Program-made: the position numbers and the translations under genes | The notes under the pieces: generated by a model | Databases searched by the model: none | The model's input: the letters and a program-made list of their open reading frames with translations, nothing else | Told to the model about the DNA's origin: nothing | Shown here: piece after piece, positions 8,858 to 17,976 of the stretch | How positions within the stretch are numbered: the stretch's first letter is position 1 | How the letters are laid out: each line of letters opens with the position of its first letter | Assembly: GCA_016709025.1 (NCBI GenBank) | Contig: JADJEQ010000037.1 | Coordinates: forward strand, 1 to 64,000 | Reading direction: 5' to 3' | Origin: Bacteroidales bacterium | GTDB lineage: Bacteria > Bacteroidota > Bacteroidia > Bacteroidales > Lentimicrobiaceae | DNA: 64,000 nucleotides

Positions 8858-11638
8858 ATGAAAAGGCTCTTTTTATTTATTTTTATGATTCTGGGGATAA
8901 ACCTCTATTCCCAGGTAGCCATCAATACCGATGGCTCCAGTCCGGACAATTCAGCGATGCTTGATGTTAAATCCACCACCAGCGGGATGCTTATTCCGCG
9001 GATGACTTATACACAGCGCAACACCATTGCCACACCGGCTACAGGTTTGCTTGTTTACCAGACAAACAACTCAGCGGGCTTCTATTACAATGCCGGTACC
9101 CCGGCAAGTCCATCCTGGGTTTATGTCGGTTCCGGTTTTGGCTGGTCTTTAACCGGGAATGCCGGAACATCATCAACAACCAATTTTATCGGCACTACCG
9201 ATGATATTCCATTGACATTCAGGATCAATGGTGCTTTTGCAGGAAGAATTGAGCGAACGCCACATAACCTTTCACTGGGCTATCTGGCATTGGCTCAGAA
9301 TACCACCGGGATTAACTCAACTGCAATTGGCTATTCTGCTCTATATAACAACAAGGCCAATAGCCGGAGCACCGCCCTGGGGTATTATGCCATGTTTTAT
9401 GCCGATGACCGCATTACAGGTGTAAATACTTACAATACTGCCATTGGATGTGAAGCAATGCGCGGGAGCGTCACTCCTTCCGATAATTCCGGTCGTTACA
9501 ATACAGCGCTGGGTGATCAGGCTCTCTTTACAAATACATCCGGGAATGGCAATATCGGCATGGGATACCTGGCACTGGGATCAAATTTAACCGGTGATTA
9601 CAATTTAGCCAGCGGTTATGGTACACTTTATATGAACACTTCGGGAAATTTCAATACTGCTTTGGGAATAAATGCCTTATACGCTAACGAATCAGGACAC
9701 TCCAATACGGCTGTCGGAGTCAGGGCACTCAGAAACAACAACTCAAAAAGTTTTATTGTTGCAGTTGGTGACTCAGCCCTGTTTAACAATGGCACCGGTG
9801 CAACCACCGATTTGCAGGGGAGCCAGAATACTGCCATTGGTTCCAAAGCACTATATTCGAATACCACAGGCTATAACAACACAGCCTGTGGCTTCCAGAC
9901 ACTATTTACGAACACAGGCGGAAACACAAATTCTGCATTCGGCTATCAATCCATGTACTTAACAACCACCGGGTCGTACAATACCGCTTCAGGCTATTGG
10001 TCACTGTATAGCAATACAACCGGTTTTTCAAACGTTGCAGTGGGCTACAGGGCGCTGTATTCAAATACAGAAGGATTCTACAATACTGCACTGGGGGTAA
10101 GAAGCATGAACTCAAATACCACCGGTAATAACAATACTGCACTGGGGGTCTTTGCACTTTCATCCAATACAACAGGCGATGACAACACAGCCACCGGCTA
10201 TTATGCAATGGAAGCCAATACAGAAGGATTTGACAATACAGCCAACGGCTACTATGCACTTGCCAACAATACCACCGGGGATTACAACACAGCAATTGGG
10301 TACAGGGCACTGAACTATAATGTGGCGAACAACGGCAATACAGCTGTTGGTTACTTTGCAATGCGTTATGCCGATAATCAGACAACAGGAGTCAGTTCCT
10401 ACAACACAGCCCTTGGATATGAAGCCCTTCGTGGAAGTTCCACTCCTTCGGCCAATACCGGAAAAGCTAACACTGCATTGGGTTCATTCTCCCTGTTATC
10501 CAATACCTCCGGCTATTCCAATGTTGCAATCGGCGCAAGTGCGCTTTATACCAACTCCAACAGGAGCAATCTTGTTGCCATCGGCGATTCTGTTCTTTAC
10601 TTCAACGGCTATGGAGTTATAAGTGACTATGAAGCAACCCGAAACACTGCAATCGGATCCAAAACTCTGCAGTATAATACCAGTGGATACTATAATGTTG
10701 CCCTGGGTAGTCAGGCATTAAGAAATAATACCAACGGCAGTCATAATGTTGCGCTGGGAGATGCTGCTTTGTATAACAATGGCATGGGCTGGGGCAATAC
10801 CGCTGCAGGTCAGACCTCATTGTATTCGAACACCAGCGGCCACCACAATACAGCAGTAGGGATCGCGTCATTGTTTACGAATCAGGGTGGGTATTATAAT
10901 GTAGGTGTTGGATACAATTCCATTTATGAGAATGTTTCAGGCCTCGGTAATACTTTTGTGGGAATTTTCACATCCTATTACACCAATACAAACTATAATA
11001 CAGGCATAGGATATCATGCCGGAGATTATCACACTTATAGTTACGGCACATTTCTGGGCACTTATTCATATGCGGATGCCGATGGTTACACAAACTGCAT
11101 GGCTATAGGTTACAATGCCAGGGCAACCGCATCCAACAGGGTGGTGATCGGGAATACAAGTGTTACGAGTATAGGCGGGTACTCAGGCTGGTCAAATTTT
11201 TCAGATGGCCGCTATAAAAGAAATATCCGGGAGGATGTTCCCGGTATTGAATTCATAAAGATGTTACGTCCGGTAACCTATACACTGGATGTTGCATCTC
11301 TGAATACCAGGCTTGACAGTTATGGCTCAAAGACAATCCGTGAAGGAGAAGATCCTTATATAGTATCGGATGAGGAACTTAACTCCATTGCTGAAAAAGA
11401 AAAGATCGTATATACCGGTTTTGTGGCCCAGGAGGTTGAAGCAGCAGTTCAGAAAATCGGATATAAATTCAGTGGCATTGATGCACCTGCCAACTCAGAT
11501 GGCCTGTACAGTCTTCGCTATGGTGAGTTTGTCCCTCCCCTGGTAAAAGCGGTGCAGGAACAACAGCAGATCATTGAAGCCCAGCAAAAGCAGATAGAAG
11601 AGTTGATCAACCGGATTGAAAAACTGGAATCAAAATAA
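8858..11638 (+). CDS. Exported beta-roll repeat protein with C-terminal S74 (tail-fibre-type) chaperone domain
   Basis: 926 residues with a signal peptide (MKRLFLFIFMILGINLYSQ). A short N-terminal region (VAINTDGSSPDNSAMLDVKS, then LIPRMTYTQRNTI and GLLVYQT) is common in Bacteroidota tail-fibre-like proteins. Residues about 115-760 are many copies of a short motif of the type NTALGYxAL-x-SNTTG, resembling the YadA/Hia head beta-roll. From about 780 comes FSDGRYKRNIRED and the Peptidase_S74 intramolecular chaperone (RPVTYTLD, then YTGFVAQEVEAAVQKIG), ending in a coiled coil (EQQQIIEAQQKQIEELINRIEKLE). In phage proteins this domain trimerises the fibre and cuts itself off. No phage genes are nearby, so a cell-surface trimeric fibre is the likely role. 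Repeats and chaperone are clear; function is inferred. Confidence 0.9.
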   Translation: MKRLFLFIFMILGINLYSQVAINTDGSSPDNSAMLDVKSTTSGMLIPRMTYTQRNTIATPATGLLVYQTNNSAGFYYNAGTPASPSWVYVGSGFGWSLTGNAGTSSTTNFIGTTDDIPLTFRINGAFAGRIERTPHNLSLGYLALAQNTTGINSTAIGYSALYNNKANSRSTALGYYAMFYADDRITGVNTYNTAIGCEAMRGSVTPSDNSGRYNTALGDQALFTNTSGNGNIGMGYLALGSNLTGDYNLASGYGTLYMNTSGNFNTALGINALYANESGHSNTAVGVRALRNNNSKSFIVAVGDSALFNNGTGATTDLQGSQNTAIGSKALYSNTTGYNNTACGFQTLFTNTGGNTNSAFGYQSMYLTTTGSYNTASGYWSLYSNTTGFSNVAVGYRALYSNTEGFYNTALGVRSMNSNTTGNNNTALGVFALSSNTTGDDNTATGYYAMEANTEGFDNTANGYYALANNTTGDYNTAIGYRALNYNVANNGNTAVGYFAMRYADNQTTGVSSYNTALGYEALRGSSTPSANTGKANTALGSFSLLSNTSGYSNVAIGASALYTNSNRSNLVAIGDSVLYFNGYGVISDYEATRNTAIGSKTLQYNTSGYYNVALGSQALRNNTNGSHNVALGDAALYNNGMGWGNTAAGQTSLYSNTSGHHNTAVGIASLFTNQGGYYNVGVGYNSIYENVSGLGNTFVGIFTSYYTNTNYNTGIGYHAGDYHTYSYGTFLGTYSYADADGYTNCMAIGYNARATASNRVVIGNTSVTSIGGYSGWSNFSDGRYKRNIREDVPGIEFIKMLRPVTYTLDVASLNTRLDSYGSKTIREGEDPYIVSDEELNSIAEKEKIVYTGFVAQEVEAAVQKIGYKFSGIDAPANSDGLYSLRYGEFVPPLVKAVQEQQQIIEAQQKQIEELINRIEKLESK

Positions 11639-11654
11639 AGGATTGAGTTTATAC

Positions 11655-11702
11655 ATTGCCGGAATGGTTAATTTAGCGGCCGCTAAAACTCATTCCGGCA
11701 AT
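11655..11702. promoter_or_regulatory. Long imperfect hairpin just upstream of the C-S lyase start
   Basis: The arms ATTGCCGGAATG (11655-11666) and CATTCCGGCAAT (11691-11702) are perfect inverted repeats of 12 bases. Between them sits a second 16-base palindrome, TTTAGCGGCCGCTAAA (11672-11687), so the whole can fold as one hairpin with a small internal loop. It ends four bases before the ATG at 11707 and follows the repeat-protein stop by 16 bases. There is no T tract, so a simple terminator is unlikely. An operator, a translation-blocking leader or a small mobile repeat are the options. Confidence 0.6.
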
Positions 11703-11706
11703 ACTT

Positions 11707-12882
11707 ATGAAATACAACTTTGATGAAATCATCGATCGTACCAATACTGCCTGCGTTAAGTACGATCTGCGCAAGCTGTTTTTTGGAAATGAAGAGGTTA
11801 TCCCGATGTGGGTGGCCGATATGGATTTCCGCACCCCGGATTTTATTATAAGAGCCATCCGCGAAAGAGCAAGCCATGAAATACTTGGTTATTCGATCAG
11901 GCCGGATTCCTACTTCACCTCGCTCATCAAATGGCTGCAGCGCAGGCATCACTGGGAAATTGAAAAGGAATGGGTGGCCTTTTCTCCGGGCATCGTTCCG
12001 GCTGTGAATATGGCAGTACTGGCTTTCAGTAAACGGCGTGACAAAATCATTATACAACCACCGGTATATTTTCCCTTCTTTGATGCCGTGAAAAAGCACG
12101 GCCGTAAACTGGTTTACAATCAGTTGATCATGGATAACGGCCGCTACCGCATGGACTATGAAAACCTGGAACAAGTTTGCCGGGATGGCGCAAAAATGCT
12201 CATCCTGAGCAATCCCCATAACCCAGGTGGCAATGCATGGACGGCCACCGAGCTAAAAAGAATGGCTGACATTTGCCTGAAATATAATGTATTGATTGTT
12301 TCGGATGAAATACACAGCGACCTTGTGAACCGGGGGTTTAAACATACTGTTCTCGCTTCTCTTTCGCCGGAAATTGCTGCAAAAACCATTACCATGGTCG
12401 CCCCCAGCAAAACATTCAACATTGCCGGGATGGCCACAGCTTCGGTGATCATCAGCGACCCGGAACTGATGAAAAAATACCGGAAGGTGCTTGATGCGCT
12501 CCATATTGAACTTGGCAATGTATTCGGCAATGTGGCATCCGAAGCTGCTTACACCTCAGGCGATGAATGGCTGGAACAGTTACTTGACTATATGGAAGGC
12601 AACATACAAACACTGATGGAATTTGTTGAAAAACATCTTCCACAGGTAAAAGTAATTCGTCCTGAGGCTACTTATATGGCCTGGCTCGATTTCGGTGCAG
12701 GCGCAATGACCGACAAGCAACTGAGAAAGTTCATGATAGAAAAAGCAGGTCTGGGCCTGAACGAAGGAACCCAATTCGGGCCTGGCGGCGAAGGCTATAT
12801 GCGGATGAACCTGGCCTGTCCGAGGGCAACACTGCTGAAAGCGCTGGAGCAAATGAAAACCGCTTTTGAACAGGTGAGCTAA
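11707..12882 (+). CDS. MalY/PatB-type pyridoxal-phosphate C-S lyase (aminotransferase class I/II)
   Basis: 391 residues of a fold-type I PLP enzyme. The N-terminus carries RTNTACVKYDLRKLFFG and MWVADMDF, typical of the MalY/PatB branch. SNPHNPGGN is the substrate/PLP loop, IVSDEIHSDLV holds the Asp that pairs with the cofactor nitrogen, and SKTFNIAG holds the Schiff-base lysine (Lys235). The C-terminus has the Arg-containing MRMNLACPR. Members cleave cystathionine or cysteine to pyruvate, ammonia and a thiol. It stands alone, downstream of a long hairpin and upstream of a strong terminator. Substrate is not decided by sequence. Confidence 0.92.
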   Translation: MKYNFDEIIDRTNTACVKYDLRKLFFGNEEVIPMWVADMDFRTPDFIIRAIRERASHEILGYSIRPDSYFTSLIKWLQRRHHWEIEKEWVAFSPGIVPAVNMAVLAFSKRRDKIIIQPPVYFPFFDAVKKHGRKLVYNQLIMDNGRYRMDYENLEQVCRDGAKMLILSNPHNPGGNAWTATELKRMADICLKYNVLIVSDEIHSDLVNRGFKHTVLASLSPEIAAKTITMVAPSKTFNIAGMATASVIISDPELMKKYRKVLDALHIELGNVFGNVASEAAYTSGDEWLEQLLDYMEGNIQTLMEFVEKHLPQVKVIRPEATYMAWLDFGAGAMTDKQLRKFMIEKAGLGLNEGTQFGPGGEGYMRMNLACPRATLLKALEQMKTAFEQVS

Positions 12883-12922
12883 AGTTAAAACCTGATTTCC
12901 TGAATTCCTTCCGGCTGAATTC

Positions 12923-12949
12923 CCTCCGGCTTCAGCCGGAGGCTTTTTT
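12923..12949 (+). terminator. Rho-independent terminator after the C-S lyase gene
   Basis: A perfect nine-base stem, CCTCCGGCT (12923-12931) and AGCCGGAGG (12934-12942), is followed by CTTTTTT. It lies 41 bases after the lyase stop codon and before the convergent gene at 12995. Confidence 0.88.
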
Positions 12950-12994
12950 CTTCAACACCTTCTACACTCCATGTATGTTATTAACATCCGATTC

Positions 12995-13516
12995 CTAAAA
13001 ATTCTCATATTCCCGCTGGTCAAAATCTGAAGAATTACATTGCTTTACCCCGGTTGCCGGATTAAAAAAGAAAAGCTTACCGGCCGATTTCCTCCGGTCA
13101 ATAGTAATTTTCTCTCCCGTTGCCATAACAAACTGAATGTACTTTTTTTCGGATTCTGTTTTAACCAATGCCCTTTCATAGATATACATCGAAACATCCT
13201 CGTTGTAAAAAGAATAGTCATCATAAAAAGCTGCCCATTTTTCAGCACTTTCAAAATTCTGTTCCATTTCAATCAATTCACTTTCTGATAATTTAGTGTG
13301 GACCACACACCTGCTCTTTACAACCAATACATCCGAATCACTGACAGAATGCAATACAATCAGTTCCGTTGGGATGGGCTTAAGCATTTTATTTGTGTCG
13401 GCAGATGCAAAACTTTTAGCTGAAGCAGTAAAAAGTTGTCCGTCATTCTTCAAAGCCGAAGCATTTGAGCAGAAAACTATCAGAAAGAAAATCAAGATAT
13501 TCGGAACGTATTTCAT
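12995..13516 (-). CDS. Exported protein of unknown function
   Basis: 173 residues with a signal peptide (MKYVPNILIFFLIVFCSNASA). The mature part is Glu/Lys/Tyr-rich (SESELIEMEQNFESAEKW, FYDDYSFYNEDVSMYIY) and ends in a Phe- and Asn-rich stretch. I see no catalytic or binding motif and no known family. It lies 32 bases before the lysozyme gene's stop on the same strand, so the lysozyme gene is not upstream of it and it may be last in a short transcript from about 16316. Confidence 0.6.
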   Translation of the reverse strand: MKYVPNILIFFLIVFCSNASALKNDGQLFTASAKSFASADTNKMLKPIPTELIVLHSVSDSDVLVVKSRCVVHTKLSESELIEMEQNFESAEKWAAFYDDYSFYNEDVSMYIYERALVKTESEKKYIQFVMATGEKITIDRRKSAGKLFFFNPATGVKQCNSSDFDQREYENF

Positions 13517-13548
13517 CTTATTTTGGTTTTGTATTCAACTTCAGTTTT

Positions 13549-14364
13549 TTATTCAATACACATACGTTGAAGCTTCGAAAGGCTGCCGTTGTATACATTC
13601 AGGTCAACCAATCCTTTAACACCGTTAATTTTGGCCTTATCTGTGTGCTGCCAGAACTGCCATTTCCGGTGATGCATTCGGGGTAAATCCTTGTAATAGT
13701 GGGCTATCCACAGTGGATAATCCTCAAAATCATCGGCCAGGTATTTATCATAAAACCCCGGGCTGGTATAGATAATCGGTTTTACTCCGTAATGCTCTTC
13801 TATTAGCCGGCACCATTCGAGGGCCCCTTCAACGATTTCCTCTTTTGAACGTCGGTTGCTTTTCTCGATATCCAGCACCGGTGGCAGATCACCCGATTCA
13901 AGCTTAACCTGCCTGATAAAATTCTCTGCCTGTTTAGCCGCATCGCGTGAAGGGTGGAAAAAGTGGTAAGCACCCCGGATAATTCCAGTTTCCTTCATTT
14001 TTTTCCAATTCCGCTTAAACTGGAGGTCCTGCCTGGTAATCCCCTCGGTGGCTTTCAGAAACACAAAATCTATGGTGATTCCGTTTACATTCATCGTATC
14101 AACCTCCACCCAGTCGATGCGGCCCTGGTGGTGCGAAACATCGATACCATGCACTTTGTAACCACCTGGAATCGGAACCCCGAAATTCTTCAGGTTGTGG
14201 TATTGCTCTGCCTCTGACAAAGAAAAACCACTACGGTAAAAAGCAACAACATTCCGGACCAATGCTGGACCTGCTGCAATGGCTATCACCACTATGATTC
14301 CGGCAATCAGATAGATTTTTACAGGGGCTATCTTCCTGCGCTTTTTACGGGGTTTTGGGATCAA
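13549..14364 (-). CDS. GH25-family lysozyme, membrane-anchored
   Basis: 271 residues. An N-terminal basic stretch (KPRKKRRK) and one membrane segment (about residues 16-34) would anchor it in the inner membrane facing the periplasm. The GH25 hallmarks follow: HGIDVSHHQG with Asp75, FVFLKATEG, GAYHFFHPS, and PPVLDIEKSN with the catalytic Asp165/Glu167 pair. Then come IIYTSPGFY and LWIAHY. The family hydrolyses the MurNAc-GlcNAc bond of peptidoglycan. Length is complete. Confidence 0.93.
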   Translation of the reverse strand: MIPKPRKKRRKIAPVKIYLIAGIIVVIAIAAGPALVRNVVAFYRSGFSLSEAEQYHNLKNFGVPIPGGYKVHGIDVSHHQGRIDWVEVDTMNVNGITIDFVFLKATEGITRQDLQFKRNWKKMKETGIIRGAYHFFHPSRDAAKQAENFIRQVKLESGDLPPVLDIEKSNRRSKEEIVEGALEWCRLIEEHYGVKPIIYTSPGFYDKYLADDFEDYPLWIAHYYKDLPRMHHRKWQFWQHTDKAKINGVKGLVDLNVYNGSLSKLQRMCIE

Positions 14365-14432
14365 TTGATCAGGGTATTGCCGGATTTATAATCAAACGGG
14401 CGCTTCACACCCTGCTTTCAGGATTAGATTAT

Positions 14433-16316
14433 CTATTTTTTCAATTCGTAAACGGTTGCCGACCGGGCCGGGAAACTCATTTCCTGACCCAGAGAAACAG
14501 ACCTTCCGTATATAACATCAAAACCAGAGGAAAACCCCTGTGTGCATTCAGCAAAACGGTTCATTATTACAGTCTTTTGCTGGTCATTTCTATTGATAAC
14601 GACCATCACCGTTTGGTCTCCGTCCTTACGGAAATAGGTATAGATGCCATTTTCCGGTATAAAATGCCGGAGCGTGCCCTCTGTTACAGCTGTATTGCCT
14701 TTTCTCCATTTCAGCAATTTCTGCATATAATTGAATACTTCATTTTGCTTGTCATTCCTGCCTTTCGATGTAAATGCATTCAGACTGTCTCCAGGCCATC
14801 CACCGGGAAAATCCTTTCTGATCTCTCCATGGTTCACTCCGGAGTTACCATCCATCAGCAGCTCTGTGCCGTAATATATCTGCGGAATCCCGCGGGTGGT
14901 AAGCAGAAATGTCAATGCCATTTTTAGAGCCGGCAAGTCGTTACCGATTGAATTGTAATACCGGGTGAGGTCATGATTATCGAGGAAAGTGAGGACATGA
15001 TCCGGATTGGCATATAGAAAGTCCTGCGAAAGCACATAATAGAGCCTTGCCATACCCTCTGACCAGCCTTCATTTTCGGTAAAGGCGCGGGTCATGGCAT
15101 TGTAGAGCGGGAAATCGGTAACCGAATACATGCCGGAATTATATCCGTCGCCAACAATGGCATCTTTCTGGTAATAAGCAGTCATCGACTCCTTTTGAAG
15201 CCAGGCCTCACCAACTATATTAAAATCAGGGTATTCCAAATTTACCCTTTGGTTCCATTCGGTGATCATTTCCCTGTAAGGATAAGGCTGGGTATCGAGA
15301 CGGATTCCATCGAGACCGGCATATTCAATCCACCAGATGGAGTTCTGAATCAAATATTCTTTCAGAAACGGATTCCGCTGGTCGAGATCCGGCATATGCT
15401 TATCAAACCACCCCTGAAGCATCCGGTTTCTGTCGGCTTCAGATCCGTATGGATCGGTAATGCATTCAGACCTGAAGTTTGAACGGGTATATTCCGGAAA
15501 CTGATGAATCCAGTTTTTCATCGGCAGATCGTTGATAAACCAGTGGTTGATTCCACAATGGTTGAAGACCATATCCATAATGACTTTAAGTCCTTTACCA
15601 TGGGCTTCATCAACCATCAATTTATAATCTTCGTTGGTTCCAAAACGGGGATCGACCATATAAAAATCGGTGATCGCATATCCATGGTAGCTTTCGCGAA
15701 GGTTGTTGTTTTCGAGCAGCGGGTTCGGCCAAATGGTTGTGATCCCCATATCCTTCAGATAATCAAGATGTTGTCGGATTCCGGCAATATCTCCTCCATG
15801 CCTGCCCAATGGTTTGGTCCGGTCGGGCTTCTCAAGCATACCGGGCATCGAATCGTTTGAAGGATCGCCATTGGAAAAACGATCGGGCATCAGAAGATAG
15901 ACCACATCTGCCGGAGTAAATCCTGCACGGTTGGCTGAGCCGGCCACGCGTTGTTTTATCTCATAACGATACGAGATTTTGGTTTTACCTTTCAGGGTAA
16001 ATGCTATTTCGAAAAATCCGGGCTGAACTTCAGTATCCAGTAAAAGATTTACAAATAGGTAATTGGGATTTTCAACAGTCACCTGGTCCTGAATCGTAAC
16101 CCCGGGATAATTGATTACTGCTTTTAAGCCTGAAATATTTTCTCCATGAACAAGAAGCTGCAGTTGGTTGTATTTCATCCCGGCCCACCAAAAGGGAGGC
16201 TCGACCTTTAATTCACCGGCAGGTTTAGCCAATGAAAAGAAAGGGATGAGTGATATAGTAAGAAATAAGAAAATTGCTGTTGAAAGACTTTGCCCGGAAA
16301 AACGATTTCGTTGCAT
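14433..16316 (-). CDS. Exported GH13 alpha-amylase (neopullulanase/cyclomaltodextrinase type)
   Basis: 627 residues with a signal peptide (cleavage near SLAKP). An N-terminal beta domain (about 35-135) of the cyclomaltodextrinase type precedes the catalytic barrel, which begins VVYLLMPDRFSNGD. Region I is DMVFNHCG, region II LDGIRLDTQPY with the nucleophile Asp near residue 339, region III IVGEAW with the acid Glu near 369, and region IV FLDNHD with Asp near 447. A C-terminal beta domain ends the protein. The organisation resembles SusA-like periplasmic enzymes that cut alpha-1,4 glucans. No SusC/SusD pair is nearby. Activity is sure at family level, exact substrate is not. Confidence 0.93.
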   Translation of the reverse strand: MQRNRFSGQSLSTAIFLFLTISLIPFFSLAKPAGELKVEPPFWWAGMKYNQLQLLVHGENISGLKAVINYPGVTIQDQVTVENPNYLFVNLLLDTEVQPGFFEIAFTLKGKTKISYRYEIKQRVAGSANRAGFTPADVVYLLMPDRFSNGDPSNDSMPGMLEKPDRTKPLGRHGGDIAGIRQHLDYLKDMGITTIWPNPLLENNNLRESYHGYAITDFYMVDPRFGTNEDYKLMVDEAHGKGLKVIMDMVFNHCGINHWFINDLPMKNWIHQFPEYTRSNFRSECITDPYGSEADRNRMLQGWFDKHMPDLDQRNPFLKEYLIQNSIWWIEYAGLDGIRLDTQPYPYREMITEWNQRVNLEYPDFNIVGEAWLQKESMTAYYQKDAIVGDGYNSGMYSVTDFPLYNAMTRAFTENEGWSEGMARLYYVLSQDFLYANPDHVLTFLDNHDLTRYYNSIGNDLPALKMALTFLLTTRGIPQIYYGTELLMDGNSGVNHGEIRKDFPGGWPGDSLNAFTSKGRNDKQNEVFNYMQKLLKWRKGNTAVTEGTLRHFIPENGIYTYFRKDGDQTVMVVINRNDQQKTVIMNRFAECTQGFSSGFDVIYGRSVSLGQEMSFPARSATVYELKK

Positions 16317-16604
16317 AACAGGAGTGGCTTGGGATTAAAATACTACAAAGAATGAAACCTTCCGGTTTGGTAGCAAAAGTACAAAAAAACCTGCTTATCC
16401 CCAACCAACGTTGGGCGATTTGAGTGCAGCGAAAAAGAGCTTTGCCTTCATTTACAATGAAAAAATCTGTAGTTCACAAATAGAAACCCATGGATAGCAA
16501 GGTTGCAGAACAACAAGAAATTCATGTCGGTTGAACGCAGGTTTGTTTATCTGAAATGAATGGACTAAAGCACCTGAGCATATGATAAAACCAAACAACA
16601 GAAT

Positions 16605-17852
16605 TCAGATCAGTTTCCTCAAGCGGATTTGAATCAACTCGCGCTTTCCGCTGCGGCTTATGTGGAGATTTACTTTAGAGCCTTCATCTGAACTGAGTAA
16701 ACGGTTTAATTCACCGAGGGTCATTGAGAATGTGCTTTTATTGTCAATTGCCAGCAAAATATCGCCTACTTCCAGGCCGGCTTCATCAGCCGGCGACCCG
16801 GTGATTATATCGCTTATTTCAAAAACATTGAACACAGCACCGATGGTCCTGAAGGTAATTCCGCTCATGTTGTATTCAAAAGGCTCCCTGAACTTATTTC
16901 CCTTCTGCAGAATCATTCGCTCATGCGCATAGTCGAACGTAACCCTGAATCGCGCAAGTGATCCTGCACCAATGGTCCCATGCCTGTTTGGTTTGTTACT
17001 TGTATTACCAGGCAAATATTCATCTGTAAATGATGTGATGATGTTATCGAGCCGGTAATTACCCATCATCAGCCACCCGGCCCTTGCAAACCGGCCCTTC
17101 ATATTTCCTGCAAGTCCTTTGCCGATGACCGCTTCGATAGATTTTGCCGGTTTATAGTCACCGAGACTATCGTTTTCGAGCAGAAGCGGATGGTTTGCCC
17201 CTGAATCTATTAAAAGCCACGCGTCGAGAATTTTACCATTATCCAGTTCAATCCGTGCCGACATATGCGGCTTACCACGGATGATGCTGAGTGGAATAAC
17301 CTCGGAACGGGAAGGGAGTTTATAATTCGATGGCCTTGTGAATGTAAGCATGTTCCGATCGTAATTGGTCGTAATAACCATATTTTTGAATTTTTCCATC
17401 CCGATCAAACCATGTACCCTGGTGCCGATGTAATTCTCAAGCGAGAAATAATCCTGGCTTAGCAATATAAGATTGGTTATCGCTGGCGTCAGCCCTGCTA
17501 CCTTAACCTTTACGGGGCTGGTGATGCAGGCTTCCAGCACTTCGATTGCCCCGGGAGCGGTAATCCGGAAGTTGCGGATGCATCGGTCGGCAAGAGCACC
17601 CACAACATCCATGTCCGTTATAATCAGTCCTTCAACTCCGCTGTCCAGAATAAGCCTGACCGGAATTGAATCGTTGATAATTGATTCTATGATTACAATA
17701 TTGTCAAAATTCTCAAACGTAAGTAATGAGCGATTTTTGCCGTATGGAAGGTCGAAATAGTTGTATTGTGCTGAGGATGTGAGACTGCCAAACAGTAACA
17801 TTGCCATTAAAAACGGGCATGACACCTTATGCAATGTGGCCACAAGCCTCAT
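16605..17852 (-). CDS. Exported aspartyl protease with C-terminal PDZ domain
   Basis: 415 residues with a signal peptide (ending near TSSAQ). Two retropepsin-like active-site loops are visible: LILDSGVEG (Asp70) and LLIDSGANHP (near residue 217). A PDZ domain covers about residues 335-415 (SGITFRTIGAVF, then SPADEAGLEVGDILLAID). In Bacteroidota such proteins are periplasmic proteases of unknown target. It lies between two GH13 genes, divergent from the second. No further neighbour suggests the substrate. Confidence 0.88.
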   Translation of the reverse strand: MRLVATLHKVSCPFLMAMLLFGSLTSSAQYNYFDLPYGKNRSLLTFENFDNIVIIESIINDSIPVRLILDSGVEGLIITDMDVVGALADRCIRNFRITAPGAIEVLEACITSPVKVKVAGLTPAITNLILLSQDYFSLENYIGTRVHGLIGMEKFKNMVITTNYDRNMLTFTRPSNYKLPSRSEVIPLSIIRGKPHMSARIELDNGKILDAWLLIDSGANHPLLLENDSLGDYKPAKSIEAVIGKGLAGNMKGRFARAGWLMMGNYRLDNIITSFTDEYLPGNTSNKPNRHGTIGAGSLARFRVTFDYAHERMILQKGNKFREPFEYNMSGITFRTIGAVFNVFEISDIITGSPADEAGLEVGDILLAIDNKSTFSMTLGELNRLLSSDEGSKVNLHISRSGKRELIQIRLRKLI

Positions 17853-17976
17853 AATACCTGGATTTTGATGTAAAAAGCGATACTAAGATAAAAAACAAAT
17901 GGTCGATAGCTGACAAAGACTAATAAAAATTAAATTTGCACTTACAACCGTGGTTTATCAAAATATCAACATAACG

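Noticed and set aside
9628..10871. Several antisense frames of 79-159 residues under the repeat protein
   Set aside because: They are periodic shadows of the coding repeat (Trp/Tyr/Cys-rich), not independent proteins.
8858..11638. Prophage tail-fibre gene
   Set aside because: Signal peptide present, and no capsid, tail, integrase or lysis gene lies near; the GH25 gene is membrane-anchored and set among sugar genes.
14355..14927. Plus-strand frame of 190 residues over the lysozyme/amylase junction
   Set aside because: It is antisense to well-supported GH25 and GH13 genes and has no likeness of its own.
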